Shown: positions 10,758 to 24,074 of the stretch, one piece after another
Position numbering within the stretch: position 1 is the stretch's first letter
How the letters are laid out: each line of letters begins with the position of its first letter
Assembly: GCA_002205965.3 (NCBI GenBank)
Contig: NADL03000478.1
Location: 1,761,001-1,825,000 of the forward strand
DNA from: Kappaphycus alvarezii
Lineage: Eukaryota; Rhodophyta; Florideophyceae; Gigartinales; Solieriaceae
Direction: 5' to 3'
DNA length: 64,000 nt
The notes under the pieces: generated by a model
Told to the model about the DNA's origin: nothing
What the model saw: the letters and a program-made list of their open reading frames with translations, nothing else
Databases searched by the model: none
Position numbers and translations under genes: made by a program

Positions 10758-10924
10758 AGTGAAACTTTTTTTGCCTAAAATTTGTAATATTCACGGTTTG
10801 AAAAGTAATACTCCTTTTTTCATGGTAAATTGTCAAATTTTAATATTCTAGCCCAAAAAAATGCGCTTGTATTTCAAGTTGTTTAAATGGAACTGTATTG
10901 TTAATTCCCATTTTTTAATTAAAT

Positions 10925-11338
10925 ATCGCCTTTCAGGAGTTTCGGTCTCGGAAAAGTTACTACCAGCGCCTAGTGTTGTTGTAGAAGAATGCCTCGAACC
11001 TTCGCAACCCGTTCCATTGGGCGGCTAGCGACGGTTCTTGCAATCTCCATGACCACTGAAAACGCCTCTGGATGCCATCCGCCAAGAGTAGAGATTGGAA
11101 CAGGAACTAGCCTGCTTCTTCCCGGTAATTCCCCCAGAAAGCCTTGGTACTTTCTCCGCTTTTCTGCCCTTGCTGCATTGAGACTGGTCATCGGGTTAAA
11201 AGTACGGACTCTGGGATGGGAGGGAGCGAGTGGATTGACGAATGTTATGTCGAAAGAGTCAGTTCCACCTGCGGCCCCTATGGCTCTAATGTCCGGTCTT
11301 CTCCGGTGTTGAAAATGCACACGCGTTTCAGTCTCCAA
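10925..11338 (-). pseudogene. fragment resembling a non-LTR retrotransposon C-terminal endonuclease region
   Basis: The minus frame 11338-10970 (122 codons) carries HRRRPDIRAIGAAGGTDSFD followed by ITFVNPLAPSHPRV, then LNAARAEKRRKYQGF, VPVPISTLGGWHPEAFSVV and ARTVASRPMERVAKVRG. After a stop the same frame adds ALVVTFPRP. The RPD...D(I/V)T..PL...K..Y layout and the later (E)TLGGWG.EA block are typical of the region after reverse transcriptase in RT-bearing elements of algae, protists and animals, and resemble a restriction-like PD-(D/E)XK nuclease. No RT is visible upstream, so only the 3' end is present, as expected of a 5'-truncated insertion. It is more GC-rich than its flanks. Confidence 0.55.
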
Positions 11339-11439
11339 ATTCTGGTCGAACAGCTAGTACGATGCCCCCTCATCTACATATATTTTCATATTATCCAAAA
11401 CTGCGGTATAAAATCGCCCGGAACTAGAGCCACGTAAAG

Positions 11440-14400
11440 TCCAAGGCATAAATGGAATAAAATATCAAGAGTATAGGATTATAGCGACACCATTAGTGCT
11501 TTCGTCTATTTTCGTTTTTCTGCCTCGTTTCGTTCTCCTTCCTTTATATTACCTTATAGTAAAGTTGCGGGCCCGGAGAAGGAATATGATACAGTTTTAG
11601 CAACGATAATCCCTCCAATATTAGAACCAGACTGGAATCTTGCGACTTAGAGGGTGTATGTTGCAAGTTAGATTGAATCGAAACCAACCACCAAAGGAAA
11701 GACAGAAAATGTTCCATGAGACGGGTTTAATATTCCTGGACGTCAAGTTTATTATAAAAGTCTTCTTCATCCTCAGAAAAATCCTTAGTGAGACGCAATT
11801 ACAAGGTAAGAAGGAATAAGAACACGATGAAAAGCTAAAAGCTGTCTGACAGAATATTTATTCATCGAATAGTGCCCTTCTGTTTCCGAAGTAAATACTA
11901 TTATTATTGACTCGTGCAGTGATATGAGTCATCACAAACAAATAATTAAGGGCTTGAGCATCTACGTGTCAATATTTTCCCAGATTTCCCCTGAACAACT
12001 GATGAAAGCCGTTTCCACTGGTCAATCTCAAAACGGATAAATTATTGAAATAAAACTGCTTATTAACTTCTGTATATCAGAATCGCCGCTGAAAAATCAT
12101 AAGCAACAGATCATCGGAATGTCAGAGTAACAAAAGAGCGGAACGAACCGAGGGAAAGATAAGCTCCGCGAAAATTTCATATCGATACTGAAAGAGGTAT
12201 AAGGGAACTCTACGAGCACGGGAAAGATAGAAATTTATATCCTTCTGGCTGTTCATGCTGTAAAAAATATTTTCGACTTAGATGGTCAAGAGTTGTTTTA
12301 AAGATATGGATCGAGATGCCAAATACATTTTTTACAACATCAAGAGACAACCGACCATATTAAATCACCCCACGTTTTCCCCCAGCGGCAAAATTTTGCC
12401 CAGAATTCTGCTAATTTCATTGGTTTCACTGGTCACCCAATGAATAGCAGGTCTTAGTGATGTGTTGAATGCAATTAGAACTATTGATCAGACTACTAAT
12501 CGGGATGAGATTCCGGTAAAAAGTCTTTAATTGGGTCTACATTTGCCTTGATGAGTAAATATTTCTTTATTGGTCTCCAAGAACGTAAAGAAGACACCAA
12601 ATAAAGCAAAAAATCGAAAATGTTCCATAAAGCGGAGAAGCTGAGGAAGTGTCGCGGCGGCAAAAATGACATTAAAGTCAAATGTGGTCGGAATAGGCAG
12701 AAAAATAATTTTAAAAAGCTGTCAAACTTGTCTCAGAAGCCCGGATAAACTATAAAGGAACGAGAGAGCACATTTGACGTTATTTTAAGTGTCAGCTTCA
12801 GAGATTTGCTACATTTAAGTTACTGAATCCAAATATTTTTGTGACAAAGAAGGAAAAAAGTCAGAATTAGGGCCACTTTCAGTGAATAGAATCGATGTAA
12901 AGCTCTATGCCTTAAAAATTAGACATTACACCACGATTATTTTGAGAATCGGATTGAATAGAGACTCATGTTCAGTGTACTGAATTTTTCCCGTAGAATT
13001 GGGTTGGAGTAGAATCACTGTTACGTTCTACGTCCTACGTCATGAAAGGCGGTTGTGTTTTGCCTTTGGTATATGACCTAAGGATTAAATAATTACCAGC
13101 AATGCGATAGTCATTCTTAAAATGTGACCCATCTGAAATACCGAGTTTCATTGATGGCTAAACGTCTTCATTGAATTTCTGTTAGCTGTGTATTAATTGA
13201 TAGTTCAACTTTTCCATTATATTATTTAAAGCGCGTCAATTTTGATATTTTCTAAATCTGCATAGTTTCTCAATAGAATATACAAATTATGAGACAAAAA
13301 GTTCACTAATAATGTTTCAACAAAGCGAAATTAGGTGAAACCCGTCAAAATTCCTTTAGATTACAGCTGAAGGAGGAATCAGGAAAAGATCATCAGATAG
13401 GTTAAAAACAATATCAAGCTCCTACTGGACATAGTAATTGGCTCAAGCATATATTCATCAGTTTTACCATATTTTTATCAAATAAACGGCAGAGATAGGC
13501 TTTTGATATCAGAAAATTCCATTTGAGTGAAGCCAGTCTGGCATTTCATGAGATTGGGTTGCTTAATCCAGTTTATTATAACTTGGACTTAAGAAGAGGC
13601 TGACAAAGATTCAAATGCGTATTAATTACTTATCTGACGTAAGAAGATGTAAATCTCCTTGAGACTAAACATTTTACTCCTCGGGTATCATTCATTCAAA
13701 TTCTAAAATATTCCGTACTATCTACCGGTACAGCTCGAAACAAACTCGGGGCCCATTCTGATATACGGGATTGGAGAAACACCCCGCGACATACTCAACA
13801 GATCTAAATGTACTAATTGAGCACTGTCTGTCAAAGATATATACGTCCTATTATTCTTTGACATTCAATTTAATGGTTAAATCGCATGGACTACACTCGA
13901 TGATTAACACTCTTCATGAAGGTCGTTACTATTGAATCTGAATTATAGTAGAAGTATTTAGATTATTCTGAATCTCGAGAAACATCCGTGGTACCATGTA
14001 TAGAAAGTAAGAAAAATATCACTTATCCTCTAACGAAAAGGAACGTGACAACTGTGCAAAAGCTTATTCAAAAATGTCATTAGATAATTGAAAGAGGTTA
14101 AAATTTGCAAAGCCGAGGGAGTCAAAACGTATCTACATACAGAGGCGAATAGCACAAAAAGCATTAAATTAAAAGAATATTTTAGCGTACCACAGATTTA
14201 AACGGATTCCGGCGATAATATATCTTTTATTCAAAGGGCTTGACTATTTATTAGTTCCTTCTTGTACTTGAAAATTTTTTTAATCTTAAAGGGATACTTA
14301 AAAAAGAGTTTCTGCACGTCTTTTGCTTCAAATTTTTGCTTTTATCTGCCATGCACAGTAATGTTCTCTACATTTTGCCATTTATGAAGCTAATTCTGAT

Positions 14401-17400
14401 TCGGATCACAAATAAAGATCATAGAAGGGAAATTTTGTGAACCAGTCGTTTGATTTGAAAAGTTTAACTCGTTTAATGTCAAAACAGACATACTGAACTT
14501 TGTAGATGCTTTTGTATAAGTGATCCACGTCTTTATGTGCTTTTGGGTGATAATTTACTGCCACGGCCATGTGGCACACTTTTCTGTACACGGATTCCCG
14601 TAATATACATTTTCAAGCTGCTTTGTTGAATTTGGTATCCCACTTTGTACCGTTTCAGTCCAGCAGGGGACCATTTATTACAGTGTGTATTGCCACAAAG
14701 GTTGAGTTCAATCACGGTAAATGACTGAATTGACCTGAGAGATGCAATAATCTGCTCCCTAAAGTTCCAGCCAGAAATAAGTATGTATAATGAACGCAGT
14801 ATTGCAGTGGATATCTCTACATTTCCACTGTAATATTATTCTAAGGGTCTCTACAAGACAGATCAATCGGATTTACTGAGCAGAATGTCCGGAGGGAAGG
14901 GTATAAGACAAACAAAGACAAGTTCGAGATGCTGACATTGACTAGAACAGCAAGTAGTTTGTGCGTGTCACAATCTCCGCTTGGTTTTGGAATCCAATTT
15001 TATGGAGAAACAAATGACCAATTTTCTGAAAATCCCATCCATACTTGACATGGAGATTTAAGTTTTGAAATGGTACATTAGACAGAAACAGTATCTGACT
15101 AGAGAGCAGGAAAGAATATTTAAAAGAAGAACTATACCAAAAAGTTTCCACCAGATCATAGCTAGAAATCAGGATTTGAATTCACTGTGGTGTTAAAAAT
15201 TTATGTTACCTTCCCCAACTTGATTTCAAGCGCTGCTATCCTAACTTCATCTTAAAACCCTTCATATCGATTAAACTCTGTATAGATCTTTTGTTTATAC
15301 CAGAACTTGTATATAAACCATAATTTACCCATTAATATTCTTTGCAACAATATTTTACTTCTTTCGGAGTCCTTAAACCAAAAGAAATCTAACTTTTTCT
15401 GACCTCTACTGCGAAAAAGCGTCAGTTTCTTGTATAATATGGATTAATATATCTTTACATCTAAAAATATTCTCATACAATCAAAAAGACTTTTAAACTC
15501 TCACGAGTCTTAAAAGTTCCCTTTCTATCACATCCGTAGACAATCTGTATAGAGGCTGATTGGGGCCCCTACCGCTCTTAAAATGGCGATTTATACATAC
15601 GATAGCGAAATTTTGCACGCATTAACGCAAAGAAAAAGTCATCCTGCTGACTACATGGAGATTTTTTTGCACAGATGATGAGCGTTGTGCTTTTTTTGAG
15701 TATAAATGGAAGCACAAGCACAATTCAGTTACATGAATATCTTAAAATTTATTATCTTTACAATTATTCAGGATGAATTCTTTACATTTTCAGCGCTCCG
15801 AGGAAACTAATTAGAGCCATTTGTATGGAAGATTGGCTTTAGAATTCGGGGAAATAATTTTCGCATTCTACCTTTTATATAGAGTAATGCGTATTTGCCG
15901 GTTTCAATACAGAACTGAGAGGCTCAAAAGTCTGTAATAGATGGCGAAATCACTTGAAACTATTAAATGAATTTTATTTGAGTAGGAAAGATATAGAATT
16001 AGCTACTTGAATATTCAAATTTTTATCATGGCGTAGATATTTAGGGAAAAATTTGATTTATTAAGTATGGCATTTGAAATTATAAGTGTCATGTAATTTT
16101 TAGCAAAACGGCTGGCGGGGTATGGTGTACAATGGACTACATGTCCTGATGAAAAATGTTATAATCGTAGCACTGCAGAGAATTCACAAACATCATCTTC
16201 TTCACTGTCCGTCATTCTTCTTATCGGATACTTATCGGCGATGTAGGAAGGCACAGAGTTCTGAGAACTTCTTTTATCCAAGATGAAAATTATTTAATGA
16301 CTGAGATTGAGGGAAAAGTAGTACTTGGAGAAGTCGTTACAAATATTTAAAATAAGAAATTTCAAGACTCTGTCGTTTCTCAATTCGGACTTTTATTCCT
16401 TACTCGAGTTCGTTTATAATGAAAAATAGCTTGATAGTAGAGGTTTAGCTATTGCGAAAGACCTTTGGGCTTATGAAATGATTTTTAACTTGCACCGATT
16501 AATTAATTTAGGTGAAAGTTTAGTTTATTGGAAAAGGTATAATTTAAATTAACTTATCTTTCCAAGTTTCTGGAAAGCATTCTGAAATTGACTCATTAAG
16601 TGCAATCACGTATCATTCTTAGGGCGTTGAAATGCATTTTACCCCATGAGAGCACAAATTGAGATACATTCATATGTAGTTTACTAAATTATAACTAGTG
16701 CTATTTACTTTTAAAAACAGTACTTACCTATTATAAAATTGTAGCACTGCACCCCAAGTTGGCGTAGCAAATAACCATACACGGTGCATAACTCAAATAC
16801 TAATATTTGAAATGCGTACTGTATATACTGATGATTTCGTTACCGAAAATCAAATGATTCAGCCTGATATAGAAAGAAAATATTCTAGCGCCGTATCGTA
16901 TATACTGACTCAAATGATGAACGGATGGAAATAGATTCACAAAGGCTTGAGTTTCAAACTAAAAATAGGAGGAGATGTAAGTAATATTTCAAAAAAATAT
17001 ATAATTTACGCAGTAATTACAACGAAGAGTATTTATTCGGCACGAATTCAACAAAAAATTACGAGCTATCCATCAAATGTAAATTACATAAGACTAAGAA
17101 ATATTCCAGTTCCTTTATGGTATCTGCTTGAAAACGTTTTAATTCGTTAATCTGCGTCAATGATTATAGTTCTATTTTGACATCTAGAAAAGTTTTGTTT
17201 TGGAGGATTATTAGTTCAAATTTTTCCGCTTGTTTGGTAATGGTCTTGAAAAAGTTTCATCTAATTTATGTACAAATAGAAAACGGGAAACAAATTGCTT
17301 ACCATTACATTGAAATACTACTTTTGAAATGTTTGAGAACAAAATTATAATTGATTTAGAAATTTAGAATGAAAAAGGTCTTGATATTATTTGTAAGGGT

Positions 17401-20400
17401 ATCATAGATGCGATATTTTTATATTTTTGTCTGTGTCTGATACTTTGAACAAATTATTGCGAATAAATTCATTAATAATTCGCTTTGATATTGTGGTTTA
17501 TCCGTGAGAGTTGATAGTTCTTTTAAAAAATCCAGAAATTTTCAAGTTCGAACAGCTGTAGATCACGTGCTAAATACTGCAGCTTTATCTGTAATAAAAA
17601 GCGCAATAAAAATGGAAAAATCAAAGATATAGCGCATTTCGGATTTAAGACAGCATCATTTTCCATGAATCCTGTGCACATTAGCGTGTAGAATGTTCCG
17701 GCGAGACATTTTTGCAAAAATTAGAATTGCTTCAAAGCATGAGTTGTAATTAAGGCAAACTCAAGGTTCAGGAAAACATTGAACTTAGCATCGAATAAAG
17801 TCGAAAAGAGAATAAAATTATGAAGCAATCCAAAATTTTTTCCTGCAGAATCAAAGATCCCTCGGATCTTTAAAATACTAAACTCCTGCATATTAAGAAA
17901 CTATAATGAGCACAGAAAATCAAAAAAACCGAAAGGAAGCACCAATGGAAACATTTCGTCAATAAGAAGGGCTTTGAGTAAATTGCTATTTCATTTTAAA
18001 AACGTGTCAGGTTATATTAAGTTTTTTGAATTAAAGTTAGCGTATCTGATTATGTAATAAAGCAGATCAAATTTCCGACACTCTAAGTTTGGTTTACATT
18101 CATGCTCAAACTTTCAAATCTTCTATGTAATTCTTGAGCATTATTATATACAGAAGAAATTAACAGGGAGGAATGAAAAAAACAACAGTGGATTTTTTCT
18201 GATGTAATATATGTACATAAAGTCAAAGTACGTGTGGAATCAGAAATTAAGGGCTCATCAGTGGCCTTGTGATTAAAATTAGAGCAACAAAGCCTATACT
18301 AAAAGTTTTAGACAAATATTGTGATAATTGACTTACAACAGATCTCAGTCCTCTCGGGACTAAGAAAAGCACTAAAGAAACCCTTCAAGGTGCTGGGATC
18401 GATTCAATCACATGGTTTAGGTTATTCACAAATTTTATTTTATGCTTTCCGTGCATGATATTCAAGTCAATAAAAATCGATTAACTACCTCAAACGTATG
18501 TAATATACTATTATCAAATATATTTCTACCGTATTTTCTAATCAGACTGTCCTCATGTGACTCAGTAATTGGTTTACGCTCTTTTCCTTAAAGCAACAAA
18601 ATTGAATGCAATAGAAATGAAGCAAGTTCCATTCGAGTCAAGGTACTTAAATTACACTCAAAATGCAATTGAAAATGTCTTCTATAGATGAATAATACTA
18701 TTTATGACATAGATTTGATTTTTTTGAAACAAAAAAAGACCAGATAAATTCTCACTGGCGATCACTCTAAATATTTACAGCCAGGTATCCAACCAATAAT
18801 ACTACTGGGCAAAGAGAAGTTAAAATAGTAATAAAAGAACTGAACATAGCTTTCAGATGAATCAAAGAAAGCGCAATTTAAACTCTTGATGAAGCCTGTT
18901 GTGAAGCAGTTGTATGCTATTAATCTTTAAATATTTGAGAGAAGATGGGGTTTCAAAAAAGTATTCCGTTCGTATTGGTGCACTACATAGATTTGACCTT
19001 ACCAAAATGTTGGTGTTAATGTGGGAAGAACTGATCAATACCGTTGAAAGATACGAAATATATATGTATCGAATAAATTTTTTGAAGGGAATATAGCAGA
19101 AATTTGATAATAATAATGTAATTAAATGATAATGAAAATAGGAAAAGCTGAAATATAAAGTCATTTGGGTTCAAAGCTCTTTTGAGAAGAATAAAGTTAA
19201 GAATAAAGATATTTTGGGAAGCTGTTAGGCGTTCACAACACCTCCGTGGTTGTCATGTTTTGATTGAAAAATTATATTAATTCGTACCCGTTATTGAATT
19301 TACGTCAAGATCTTTAAAATTCATGTAACTTGTGCTTAAATGTTGTATACATTAATTAATTACAAATACCTTTGATGAAGAAAAAAGTGTGATAGAGAAA
19401 AAAGTTTGGATTTTCTCGCCAGAGGGAATTCTTGATGAAAAACATTAATACCAGAATCTGAGAAATATTTTAACATTTCTTGCAAGTTGTGGTTTCAGTT
19501 ATTCAAGCTACTAAGGTGTAAAATATATAATGTAAACCTTGAATATAAAAAAAAGGAAACCAAAAAAAGCCAGAATCATACATTAAATTTCGAAGGGACT
19601 CTAAAGTCTAATGCAATTAAAAAGTCATGAGAGCTCGGCATAAAATTTTACAATTTTAACAATTTTACATCTCGAATGGAACCGTATGATTTAGAAGAAA
19701 TGTGGAGACAGGTTACAGCATGAAAAGTAACAGGAATTAATATATAAAACAACCAAAATGTAAAATTAAATATAATATACAATGCAATATTTCTTGGAGA
19801 GTTGAAAGACCTTTTCCAAAATTTTGCTATAAGTTTAAATTTTTCTTATTATAATACTTACTTGATATTAATATATGTTAGAGCCAATAAATTGTATTCA
19901 ATTTAAATGAAAATTGATAACAATACCGAGCCAGTTTTTTCATAACTTAAAACCTGAAAACTTCGATAAAATCTACAAGGCTTTTTTATACAGAGATCAG
20001 TAGAAGTTGAGGATAGTGTGCTTTTGAAATAGATCATTCTCCAGCGTTAATCTATTCAATACGTTTAACCTGCCACTAACTTTCCTTAACACGACTTCCC
20101 AATATAAGATTCCAGTACCAAAATACTGCTCTCTTATTTAGTTTAGATAATTATAACAATATATCCATCTTGAATATAAAAAAGCACTGCCTGAGGTTTC
20201 TATTTTAATAAGTTTGTGTTCCTCGGTTTCGAGTCGTAAATTTGAGGTTTGGTATGGATATACAGAAATTTACTTGTCGTTCTGGGAGAAATTTGGTAAC
20301 AGTTCGCGCCAATTATTTAAAAATTTCCTCACACAATTATGGCATATACACGTTTTACGCGGATATGATGAAGTAGCCAATGGGTGCAGCATTTTAATTA

Positions 20401-22250
20401 ACATTAATTTTTGATGTATTGGGATCTCATTACCTTTCTTTTACTCGAATTTCGTAGTAAAGTTGATTATGAGGGCGAAATGTGTCACTGAAAGTAAACG
20501 ATGGAAATTAAAATGAAACATTTTGGAGACATTCGCTACTTGATTTTTCTATCAATTTTTTGCAGAATACAAAAAGGATTCTACTCTCATCAAACCATCT
20601 TTTCCAGCGCTCTCTATCATTGGTAAATGAATTGCTTCAGAGGAAAATATAGGGTGACTTAATATTTGAAAGATGACGTTGATTGTATCCTGGAATATCC
20701 CACGGGGTGAACAATAGTACTTCATAAATTTCCCTAAGAACCGGCTCAAGGCCACCAAGTAGACTAGCTGCGTATTACCTCAGTATCTGTACATGTTTTC
20801 TAAATAGAGTTAAATGGGTAATTTTGGTACGATTGCGCAATTCGCTTTCGCATAAAACCGCAATGATTTGGTTTAAGTTGAAAAATGTTGATTTAAACCA
20901 TCCCGGAACTTTTTCAATAATAATTACTATTACAATGGAAATATATGTATATTTTGTCTAAAATTAATGCCCTTTACGACTTGCGTCGCATTTTACGGAC
21001 ATTCAGTTCTTTAAAACATCAATTACGTAAAAATGAGGACATGCAACTAGCATCGGCAATATTTTGAGCTCAATTGAGCAAATTGGTAAAACTGGTGAAA
21101 AACACCATTTTAGTACCACCATGAACATATGGAAAGATCTCAGGTCGCCCATGGAAAATCACGGTAGCGAAATTAATTTCTTCTCTAATTTTTGGGAAGT
21201 CTCAAAAAAAAGATCTATTACATCCAATACAAATGCTCTAGACTAATAATGGACACCTTTTCTAGCCGCTTTATCCTTTTTCCAATCTATACTAACCAAT
21301 TTCAAGGCGTTAAAGAACGATAAGATACGACCTTGAAAGCTACAGGAAGTTAATTTATTAAGTGATGGCTATAAGGCAAATAAATGCAGTACTTCGTGTA
21401 CCCGAGTCTAAAAGTTAATGTCGATGTGTAAAAATTTAACTGTGAAATTAAGGTTGAAAACAGAGAGAGGGATTTAAGGAGCGTTTTTGTCGCTTACTAT
21501 GATCAAGTCGAGTTTAGGGAGAAATTTATGCCAACTATTGATTTAATAGCGCCACTTATTCTTTGAAATAGGTAATGAAATGAAACGAGAAGAAAAATAT
21601 TCCTCTGAGTCTGGGTGCAGTTTATTGCACTTATATAAACCGCTGATTTGGAAAATTAGAATTTCAATGATTTACCTCGAAGAAGACGGTAGCCTATTAT
21701 TTTAGTGGTTTTCAATCTTGTTCAAAAAAATGCTTTGAATTTAGAACCTGAATTCTTTACAATAGTAAAACGCTCATCCAATCGCTCTTATAAGTGCCCA
21801 CGAACGGCATTTTATCATCAAAATGATTACAAGATTTACTAAAAGTACTCAATTGGTCTATAGAGGTACGCTGATCACACATTTTCCCAGAATAAGACTT
21901 TAAATACCTTACGAACAGCATTTATGGCGTCAATGCCGTACTGTGTTTTTTTATTTTCTAAAAAAGATCTAAATTAGAACAGAGATATAGAACGGGGGGG
22001 AATGAGAACTATAAAGATAACGTTACTTAATAAATTATTTATAGTCGATCCGTAACATCCTAGCAAGCATTTAGTACTGAAATATATCGATACTATGTCT
22101 TTTAATGCTCAAAAATTAATATAACTATGCTTAAATATTGAGACTCAAGAAATAATGTCCAAATACTACTTCGAAGATACATGTATATGCCCACGTGAAA
22201 CTAAAGAGGGTGAACTATATATTTAATAGCTTTTTTCCCGGGAATGAATG
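11440..22250. other. AT-rich region without recognisable genes
   Basis: About 10.8 kb in which every frame is cut by frequent stops. The open frames present (for example minus 18862-19164, plus 18914-19096, plus 20214-20414) are dominated by Ile, Leu, Phe, Asn, Lys and Tyr, as translated AT-rich DNA would be. No LTR pair, inverted termini, tRNA or rRNA was recognised. Probably ancient, fully eroded repeats and intergenic sequence. Confidence 0.5.
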
Positions 22251-22652
22251 ATATAATTGTTATCCATACATTAAAAGTTTAAAAACAAAAAAGGAATAAA
22301 CAAAAAAATTCAAAACGTTTAAAATGGCGAATTTATACAGGAATAAGAGCGAGTCTAAAAGTGGTGTAAACAATGATTTGATTTCGAATAAAACAAAGTC
22401 AACTTTTAAAATTTTGTTGCGCATCCCCAGTAGTGGAGCTGTAAAATACAGTCGTGCTGTGTTCTCAAACTCTATGTGCTGCTCCAGTCCCCTCATACTC
22501 CCACATGGATCCAAGGTTCTTTGCCAAAAGGCAGCTATCTCTCTCTGCAGATATTGCAATACCTGCAGATCTATAACGCAGTAATCACTGCCTTCATTGC
22601 CGTACCTGCGGAGAAAGAAGCAGGAAGGGGTTGACATGGCTGGAAAGGGAGA

Positions 22653-23720
22653 ATGAAAGGTACTATGAACATCGAGCGAGGAGAAAGCGCCTGGAAAAAA
22701 GACCATCTTGGATCATCACCAGCACATGGTCTGCGAGTGTTTCGGCGACGATTTCAAATCCCAAAAGAGATGTTTTACAAGACATATGCAGATCCGATAG
22801 CAAAATATCCTAGTATCTGGGTGAAAAAATTTAAGGCTACCGAAAAGACGGGGATTCATTCTAGATCAAGATATTAGCGTGTTTGCCCAAACTTAGTACT
22901 GCTCGTGCCCTTGATTATATTGATGACGGAGCAAAAATTGCTACTGAAACAATGGAAAAGTATCTTTAGCGCTTCTGTGAGTCACGTTTTGAGCTTTATA
23001 GACAATTTCTCAATTAACATCCAAATAGTGCTGAAACGTACAAATCAAGAATCGATATAGAGGTGAAGGTTTCGCAGGATAGGTCGGTGGAATCAATAAT
23101 AGTAAAATTTTATGGAAGAACTGCTCTACAGCGCTGAAAGGGCAGTACCGTAGTTGGAAAGATGGAAATATAGGTACCATTCAAGTAGAAGCCTGGGAAG
23201 ATAGAGATCTCTACGTGTGGCATTGGTCTCGAGGCCGATGCGATTCAAACAACGACAAGAAGACATTGGCTTTTTGTCCCCTATTTTCGGACATTATCAA
23301 AGTACATTATAAGTTTCGTTCTCAAATGACTACCAAATTGCAGCTTCAAGAGTTGTCAGATAACTGCCTACTTTTTAGCAGACGGTATCTACCGTGACTG
23401 GCCGTTATTTACGAAACTGATTATCACCCCGACAACGAGACTGAGCAAAAATATACACGGAGGCAATAAGCCGCCCACAGGTATAGAGAACGAGCTTTTG
23501 ACGTGTTGCGGTATCGTTTCTATATATTGCGGCGTGAAAACGATATGTGTTTTAAGGAGGAAATAATACTGATAAACAATGGCTGCGTCATATTGCATAA
23601 TATGCTGGTTTGTATGAACCAAAACGGGTAGTTCGCCGAAGATGAAGTTGAAGAGGTTAATCTCTTTGATGTTATATCAGAAATGTATGAGTTAGAAAAA
23701 ATAATACTGATATAACCACG
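22653..23720 (+). pseudogene. PIF/Harbinger transposase, decayed, first catalytic Asp lost
   Basis: Starts with a basic stretch and VFRRRFQIPKEMFYK (family FRRRFRM...F), then FKATEKTGIHS. After broken sequence a frame gives GFAGxVGGINNSKILWKNCS, where the family has GSID; the Asp position (23095-23097) is now AAT, Asn. Next come ALKGQYRSWKDGNIGTIQVE, DLYVWHW, SNNDKKTLA with the second Asp, YLPxLAVIYET, and ERAFDVLRYRFYILRRE with the catalytic Glu. It ends near GCVILHNM (in a shifted frame) and an acidic tail. Several stops and shifts, plus Asp-to-Asn, make it inactive. Family assignment is firm. Confidence 0.8.
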
Positions 23721-24074
23721 TCTGAAAGGCAAGACAATGAGTAGCAACGGATTGAAGAGCAAGACGCCGTCAAGTTTGATGCGAATACTATTGAAATAAG
23801 GGAACAGTACCTATTCTCTTGTGCAGTTTTGAAGTCATCGCAAAGAGATTTGGGTAGATCAATCACCCCACAATAAGCCGTCTACATGCCCAGTTGTGTT
23901 TACGTAAAAATACACTAGATACATACAACTATTCGCTAACGTATACGGAAGTTACACCGGGGGGCACCTTTCCTCTGATTCTAATACGTAGGGTCCCATT
24001 AAAAGCATCTATGTTTCCGTAATCTTCTAAAACTGCAGCACTAGTGCTCCCGTAATTACCCGTTTGACATGCTC

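Noticed and set aside
22260..22706. 148-codon minus-strand frame at the start of the second Harbinger element
   Set aside because: It overlaps the transposase start on the other strand, and its low end is Phe/Leu-rich AT translation; no motif.
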